Under the pieces are notes generated by a model that was not told where the DNA came from, made no database searches, and saw only the letters and a program-made list of their open reading frames with translations. A program made the translations under genes and the position numbers. Positions 26,886 to 31,716 of a stretch of 31,716 bases of DNA are shown in pieces. Where the stretch lies: assembly GCA_026770575.1 (NCBI GenBank), contig MU657227.1, positions 83,940 to 115,655 of the forward strand, given 5' to 3'. Source of the DNA: Pelagophyceae sp. CCMP2097. Its lineage: Eukaryota > Sar > Pelagophyceae. Every line of letters starts with the position of its first letter. Positions within the stretch are counted from its first letter, which is position 1.

Positions 26886-29259
26886 TTAAAGAGCAGTTCC
26901 TTCCATCCACTCCATTTTCCCCAGCAAAAGGTGCTTCGAGGGCAAGTCGCCGGAGCAGGGCGTGAGGAGCGTGATGGTGCCGGCCTCTACGTTGATACTG
27001 GTGACGACTGCAAAGCCAGCTGCGGAGCAGTCGAGGAGGTACTGATGAGGGTTGTCCGCCTGCGCCGGCGGCGGCCGTAGAGCGTCGGGCGCGTGGCACA
27101 CCGCGAGGACCGAGTGCACCAGGTCCGACCTGCGGCGGGACGTTGGACGACGATTTTGGACGACGATTTTTCATGCGTTGTAAGACATTTGAGGGTGTTC
27201 GGACGCGGGGTCCTCACGACGCCGAGACGGCCACGACCTGGAGCGGGTCGAGCATGCTCCCCTGCCCGACCGGGAGCATGGCGTTGGCGGCGGACCGCGA
27301 CGCCGCCTCGACGACTCGATAGACGGAAACGTCCGACAAACGCAGCTCCAGAGTCGACGGAGACCTACGAGGAGCGAGACATTCCTCTAGAGATAAAACC
27401 CGGGCCTTCCCCGGACGCGGCGCCCGACAGCGCCATGTTCGCCGCCGCCGCGCCGCCGCCGCCGTTGGCCGCCTGCGCCGCCGCCGCCTGCGCCGCCTGC
27501 GCGTGCCTACGCCAGGTGTCGAGTCGCGCGCTTCGGCGTCACCCTTCCGCCATTTCGACGGCGCGGGTTCTTTGCAATGCGGGTCCGTAGAAGTAGGCAT
27601 GGACGCGTAGGTGCCGCGTCCGGCGCCGGCGGCGGTCGTCGCGCGTGACGAGACCCCCGCTCCGAGGGATGCGCGCCACGGATATAGCAGGTAAAGCCGA
27701 GGTCAGGTCGGCGTGCAGCTTGTCGTTGGCCATGACCAGGATCGTGTCGACCTGTGGGGCGCGGGGGTGGGTTTCCGCTCGAAGAACGTGGCATCGTGCG
27801 AACGTCGAATAGCACATCGGACACGATGAAGACCGAATCGGACACGATAGGATCGCAGACGCGGTCTTATTGCGTCGAGGGCGGCTGCGACAAAGAGGAT
27901 GAGCTGGAGGCCGGCGGCCTCGCCGACCTTCCAGGCCATGGAATCGACTATAAACCCAGCGGCTCGCGCACCCGCGTCCTTGTCCAGTCGATCCCGAACA
28001 GCACTCGCCAAAAGCGAAACAGCATGCTTGTACAGCAGCACATGCTCGCCCGACTCGCCGGGGTCCGCGTGCCCGAACCAGTAGGAAAGGGGTTCAACGT
28101 CCTATCGAGACGGGAATTTCTATAGGGACTCCTGCCTTTGCCCAGCCCGTGCCTCTCCCCGGCCGCGGGCCCCGGCCGCGGGCCTTCCCGACCGCGGCCT
28201 TCCCCCGACCGTCCGCCGCCTTTGGGCGGCGGCCCACGCCCCCGCTGCGACGCACCAGCGAAGCGGATCTCTCTTCGATGCTCAAGTCTTCCCGCTTCAC
28301 GGAAACCGCCGCGATCGCCCCCGGCGGCGCCCCCGAATCGCCCAAGGCCGGGTCCAGCTCCAAAAACAGCGGCGTGCGCCCGGCCTAAGGAAGATTCGGA
28401 CAAGCGAGAGGGCGGCCCGCGTGATGATGTGATATCACGCGGAAGACGCACCCTGGCGGCGTACGCCGCCAGCGTCGCGCAGACCGTCGTCTTCCCAGAG
28501 TCGTGCGACCTAAGAAGCGCGTCCGCCCGGAGGAGCCGCGGGAAAGGGGGGCCTACGGGGCGGAGTGAAGGGGAAGCGTACCCGACGACCATGACCCTCG
28601 GCCCCGCGCCCGCGTCCTTCTGCGCCCGCGCGCAAAACGGCTCGAGGAGGCGCGTCGCCAGCGCCGGCGCCTTCAGCAGCGCGCAGGGCTCGCCGAAACG
28701 CTCCGCCGGGGCCGCCCCCGCGTAAATGCCGCCGACGAGGCTTCTGGCCAGCGCCGCCGCCGCCGCCTCGCGCTTCGCCTCTAAATGCGCGTGCACGTTC
28801 AACAAGAACGACGCCGTCGAGTCGCCGGGCTACGGGGCGCGTGGGCGCGGGCGTGGCGCGGGTATGAAGCGCACCTGCGTCAGGTAACCCTGCGTCGCGC
28901 CGCGCGTCTCCAGCACGCAGCCGTGCCTGTTTCGGCGTCCGGGGACGGCCGATGCAAAGGGCACGCGGCGACGGGTCAGTCGCTCTAGTAGACGCTCTAG
29001 TAACGTACCAGGTAAAGAGGGCAAAAGCATCCCCTGTGAACGTATACTCCCTAGCCTGCGCCAGCTCCACGCCGAGGAGCTCGCACGTTCCGCTCGCCAG
29101 CGTCACCTGAGGAAAGGCGCTGCGACAAGGAGCGCGGGGAAGGCGCCGCGATTCGTACACTTGTGGGAATATATGACTGACAGTTAGCGTCGCGTCGAAG
29201 TCCACCTCGAGGCGCAGCTCCACCTCGATGCCGAGCTGCCACGACTGGACATCCTGCAT
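26886..29259 (-). CDS. CLP1: CLP1, mRNA cleavage/polyadenylation factor and RNA 5'-kinase family
   Basis: Ten exons: 29259-29182, 29106-29009, 28926-28875, 28829-28582, 28509-28452, 28384-28256, 28101-27844, 27751-27543, 27364-27218 and 27129-26886. Every junction is in phase; about 506 residues (425-445 is usual). N-domain: ELRLEVDFDATLT, then ASGTCELLGVELAQAREYTF and FTWHGCVLE. The P-loop is GSHDSGKTT (about 159-167) after PRVMVVG. LFLELDPALGDSGAPPGAIA is followed by LDVEPLSYWFGHADPGE, GFIVDSMAW, VDTILVMANDKLHADL and IPRSGGLVTRDDRRRR. The C-domain has STLELRLSDVSVYRVV, PVGQGSMLDPLQVVAV and GTITLLTPCSGDLPSKHLLL. CLP1 binds ATP within cleavage factor II and, in some lineages, phosphorylates RNA 5' ends. 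The Lys and Thr of the P-loop are present. Extra length lies mainly in the middle and C-terminal linkers. Confidence 0.9.
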
Positions 29260-29843
29260 CCCACCTCAGTCCCGCCGCCGCGCGCGCTCTCTGCAAGCTT
29301 CGGCGAAAAAGGGGACTCGTCGCTAAAAGGCAAAAGGCGGGGCGCGCTTAGCGCGCGCGCGCGAGCGGACGCGCGCAAAGGCCGGCGCCGGCCGGGCCGC
29401 CTCACGGGTCGCCGGAGGCACAACCTCTTAGACCCCCGGGTTTGAAAATCTCCGACGACGTCCAACTCGACTCGATGCAGCCCGGAAGGACCTGCGTCTC
29501 CGCGCCGTGCCGCACTCGGCGTCGTGGGCCATCTTTCTCGGGGTCTCTCGAGATTGCCGCTCCGGAGCGCTGCAAGGTCAAGGGCCGCACTGCCAGAAAT
29601 CCGTCGTGGTTAGTCAGCATCGCGGTCGCAAAGGGGGCACTCGACGACGGCGCCGGCCCGCAAGGCCGTCGCAAAGGCCGCCGTGGCACTTGGCGCAAGA
29701 CGCGCGCAGTCGAGTAGCACCGCCGTCGTCGCGCCGCCGTCGTCCCGCCGATGACCTTGAAGCACCAGGGGCGCGTCGCCTGCGCCGTCGTCCGAGGCCT
29801 CGGCCGCAGCGCCCGCGCCGTCGTCCGAGGCCTCGGCGCGCGT
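29260..29843. other. Unassigned interval upstream of CLP1
   Basis: No gene is firmly supported. On the minus strand one frame ends with VVECPLCDRDAD-stop (about 29600), preceded by DCARLAPSATAAFATALRAG. The CxxC could be part of a zinc-binding C-terminus of an unrecognised spliced gene. Other frames are Arg-rich shadows. Confidence 0.3.
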
Positions 29844-31493
29844 TCACCTCGGGCGCGCGCGTCGTTTCGGCGGCTGTGGCGCCGCCTCGATGGCGGCGGC
29901 CTCGAGCCCGGCGTCGCGGCGCTGCGCTTCCCGCTGCAGGCCGTCGATCTCCCGCCGCAGGCCGACGATCTCATCCTTCAGGCCGCCGATCACATCTTTC
30001 TGCTGCTCGATGAACTTGTACGCCGTGTTGCACCCGTCCTCGTGGTCGTCCCGGTCCTCCGTGACCTTGTCCCGGTCCTCTGCGACCGTGTCTCGCTCCT
30101 CCTTGATCGCGACGACGATGGTCTCGTGTGACGCGTGGAGCAAGGCGAGGGCGGCGAGGTTGCTCGCCGGCGCCGCCGTATTCGCGCGGCGCTGTGCAGC
30201 GGCCTCGGCCGCAGACTCGAGGGCTCCGTCTGCGTCGACGTCGATCGTTTCGATGGGCGCGCCGCCGACGAGCGCCCACAGCCGCGCGATCTCACGATGG
30301 GCATAGTTTCGGTCCTCCGTGACCGCGTCCCGGTCCTCCGTGACCGCGACAATGAGCGCCCGCAGCCGCGCGATCTCGCGGTGCGCGTCGAGGCTGCTCA
30401 GCAGCGGCACCGACTCGAGCGCTTCTCCGTTGAGGCCTTTCTGCCGTTTCGCTCGCGGCTCGTCGCCCGAAGCACCGTCACCGGTCTCCTCGCCGTCGTC
30501 CGAGGCCTCGGCCGCGGCGGCCGCGCCCGCGTCGTCATCGGAAGTCTCGGCACGGCGTTTGCGGCTCGACGCGGCAGCCGGTGGAGTCGCTCTTTCGAGC
30601 GCCCGGTCCACGGCACGAGTCTTGGCCCGCGTCTCTTGTTGTCTCTCCCTACTGCTCGGCGGAGCTCGCGACGGCTCGAACGTCAGGTCCTCGGAGGGCA
30701 GCACCTCGAGGTCGTTGACGCAGATGTTGCGGCTCTTGTCGGCGAACCGCACGGCCCAGCAGCCTCTAGCGACTTGTGACTCGACGACGCCACGCCGCGC
30801 CGAGTCGGACACGAGGCAGACGTGCGCCCCAACGTACACGCCGCGTTTCGCCATGCTGGTCGCCCGCTCCTCTTGTTCTTTCTCCCTCGCGCTCGGCGGA
30901 GCTTGCGACGGCTCGAACGTGGGGTCGTCAGAGGGCAGCACCTCGAGGTCCTTGACGCGGATATTGTGACTCTTGTCGGCAAACCGCACGGCCCAGTAAG
31001 GCCCAACGCCTTGTGACTCGACGACGCCACGCCACGCCGAGTCGGACACGAGGCAGACGCGCGCCCCAGCGTGCAGGCCTCGCGCCGCCATGTTGCTCGC
31101 CTGCTCCTCTTGTCGTTTCTCCACACAGCTCGGCGGAGCTTGCGACGGCTCGAACGTCAGGTCGTCGGACGGCAGCACCACGAGATCACGGATGTGGACG
31201 TTGCGGCTCGTGTCGGCGAACCGCACGGCCAAGTGACCTCCGTCGCCTTGTGACTCGACGACGCCGCGCCGCGACGAGTCGCTCGCGAGGCAGACGCGCG
31301 CCCCATCGTGCACGCCGCGTTCCGCCATGCTGGTAGCCCGCCCCTCTTTTCGTTTCTCTTGCTTTTTCTCCTCCCAGCTCGGCGGAGCTTGTGTCGGCTC
31401 GAACGTGGCGTCGTCGGGCGGCAGCACCGCGAGGTCTGTGACGCGGATGTTGCGGCTCTTGTCGGCGAACTGGCACGCAGTGGAGCTTTGCAT
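29844..31493 (-). CDS. Tandem Tudor-like repeat protein with C-terminal coiled coil
   Basis: From ATG 31493 the frame gives about 549 residues. Three full repeats of 79 residues and a leading half repeat occupy the first part. Each repeat reads like G[AR]xVCL.SDS.RRGVVESQ, then .AVRFADKSRNI.V.DL.VLPSDD and TFEPSQAPPS with an E/Q/R-rich linker. The first part of the unit resembles a small Tudor/SH3-like barrel (hydrophobic V.L, RGVVE, then W/L-AVRFAD and DL.VLP). This suggests binding of a modified histone or another ligand, but the family is not certain. An acidic/basic linker follows (SRKRRAETSDDD, EPRAKRQKG), probably with a nuclear signal. The coiled coil has repeated VTEDRD units and AHREIARL twice. 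The end, PPKRRARPR, is also nuclear-signal-like. The N-terminus is probably incomplete, because the first repeat is cut. Confidence 0.6.
   Translation of the reverse strand: MQSSTACQFADKSRNIRVTDLAVLPPDDATFEPTQAPPSWEEKKQEKRKEGRATSMAERGVHDGARVCLASDSSRRGVVESQGDGGHLAVRFADTSRNVHIRDLVVLPSDDLTFEPSQAPPSCVEKRQEEQASNMAARGLHAGARVCLVSDSAWRGVVESQGVGPYWAVRFADKSHNIRVKDLEVLPSDDPTFEPSQAPPSAREKEQEERATSMAKRGVYVGAHVCLVSDSARRGVVESQVARGCWAVRFADKSRNICVNDLEVLPSEDLTFEPSRAPPSSRERQQETRAKTRAVDRALERATPPAAASSRKRRAETSDDDAGAAAAAEASDDGEETGDGASGDEPRAKRQKGLNGEALESVPLLSSLDAHREIARLRALIVAVTEDRDAVTEDRNYAHREIARLWALVGGAPIETIDVDADGALESAAEAAAQRRANTAAPASNLAALALLHASHETIVVAIKEERDTVAEDRDKVTEDRDDHEDGCNTAYKFIEQQKDVIGGLKDEIVGLRREIDGLQREAQRRDAGLEAAAIEAAPQPPKRRARPR
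30640..31480 (-). repeat. 237-bp coding tandem repeat (3.5 units)
   Basis: The period is 79 codons. The anchor GCCATG[C/T]TG on the plus strand recurs at about 30850, 31087 and 31325. Units are nearly identical at DNA level, including synonymous positions, which suggests recent unequal exchange or gene conversion. Confidence 0.8.
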
Positions 31494-31534
31494 CCCCGAG
31501 CACTGCTTTGCAGCCCCAAGCACAGCTTTGCATC
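31484..31534 (-). repeat. 20-bp tandem repeat at the cut edge of the Tudor-like array
   Basis: The minus strand holds TGCAAAGC followed by [T/A]GTGCT[T/C]GGGG in two full units and the start of a third. It lies exactly where the first Tudor-like repeat loses its N-terminal half, so it marks a rearrangement or a non-coding/coding junction. Confidence 0.65.
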
Positions 31535-31666
31535 TCGTTTGGGGTTCCAAGTTGCTGCTCTCGTTGCGTCCTCGGGCAATGTGTGGACATTAAATTAAGG
31601 GACGCCCGCCGGCATTATGCTTCGCATCGAGCGGCCGGCGGAGTCGTGCACGGGCGGCATCGACGG

Positions 31667-31716
31667 TCATGTCGGTTGGCCGGCGCGCGCCGCTGCGAGT
31701 CGCGCCACGACCTTGT
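31667..31716 (-). pseudogene. C-terminal end of a third Sel1-family copy at the right edge
   Basis: The minus strand reads KVVARLAAARAGQPT-stop, aligning with EARIAATRSGRPT-stop of copy 2. The next bases (TCGATGCCGCCCGT after TGACC) also match the 3' flank of copy 2, so the duplication includes downstream DNA. Whether the complete gene beyond the window is intact cannot be seen. Confidence 0.5.

Noticed and set aside
30128..30969. Plus-strand frames opposite the Tudor-like gene
   Set aside because: Their periodicity follows the 237-bp repeats of the minus-strand gene and their composition is shadow-like.

Overview
The window looks like nuclear DNA of a GC-rich, gene-dense microalgal eukaryote, most likely a stramenopile of the pelagophyte type (such as Aureococcus or Pelagomonas). 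This is an inference. It rests on unmistakable eukaryotic genes (CLP1, ribosomal protein eL42, borealin, a TMEM97-like EXPERA protein), many very short phase-consistent spliceosomal introns, and expanded kelch, WD40 and RING/Sel1 families. No prokaryotic operon, tRNA, rRNA or CRISPR array was seen. All spliced models were assembled by eye from reading-frame continuity across GT..AG boundaries.

Layout. 1-449: fragment of an unrecognised minus-strand gene. 450-5300: an approximately 1.9-kb segmental duplication holding a truncated, frameshifted kelch copy (450-1226) and an intact BTB-kelch gene (2528-4260), each followed by a conserved non-coding tail rich in CCCGA repeats. 5476-6585: minus-strand coiled-coil gene. 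6648-7212: remnant of a retroelement C-terminus and a dispersed repeat. 7340-8137: WD40 pseudogene with three premature stops. 8452-10900 (-): leucine-rich-repeat protein fused to a FAM194-like domain. 11134-12727 (-): secreted GT8-type glycosyltransferase. 12880-13268: third, broken kelch copy. 13566-14660 (-): 2OG-Fe(II) oxygenase-like protein. 14949-15508 (-): eL42. 15982-16871: three-exon gene with a DUF2439-like start. 17050-17456 and 17730-18410: small spliced helical genes. 19141-20447: rhomboid-like protease. 20674-21297: EXPERA/TMEM97-like membrane protein. 21284-22223 (-): broken RING/Sel1 gene. 22493-23697 (-): EamA-type transporter with a 32-nt intron. 23770-24420: lower-GC island with palindromes and a cluster of three hairpins. 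24656-25638 (-): broken MYND/RING/Sel1 paralogue. 25833-26713: borealin. 26886-29259 (-): CLP1 in ten exons. 29844-31493 (-): nuclear-looking protein with 79-residue Tudor-like repeats and a coiled coil. 31667-31716 (-): end of a third Sel1-family copy.

The genes do not form one pathway. Conserved single-copy genes (CLP1 for mRNA 3'-end formation, eL42 for translation, borealin for the chromosomal passenger complex) are intact across all exons. The multicopy kelch, WD40 and RING/Sel1 loci carry truncations, frameshifts and stops. That contrast argues for real pseudogenisation in expanding families rather than poor sequence. The least explained items are the Tudor-like repeat protein at the right, the hairpin cluster near 24117-24182, the repeat ending in CACTGACTGACTGA found at three sites, and the LRR-FAM194 fusion.
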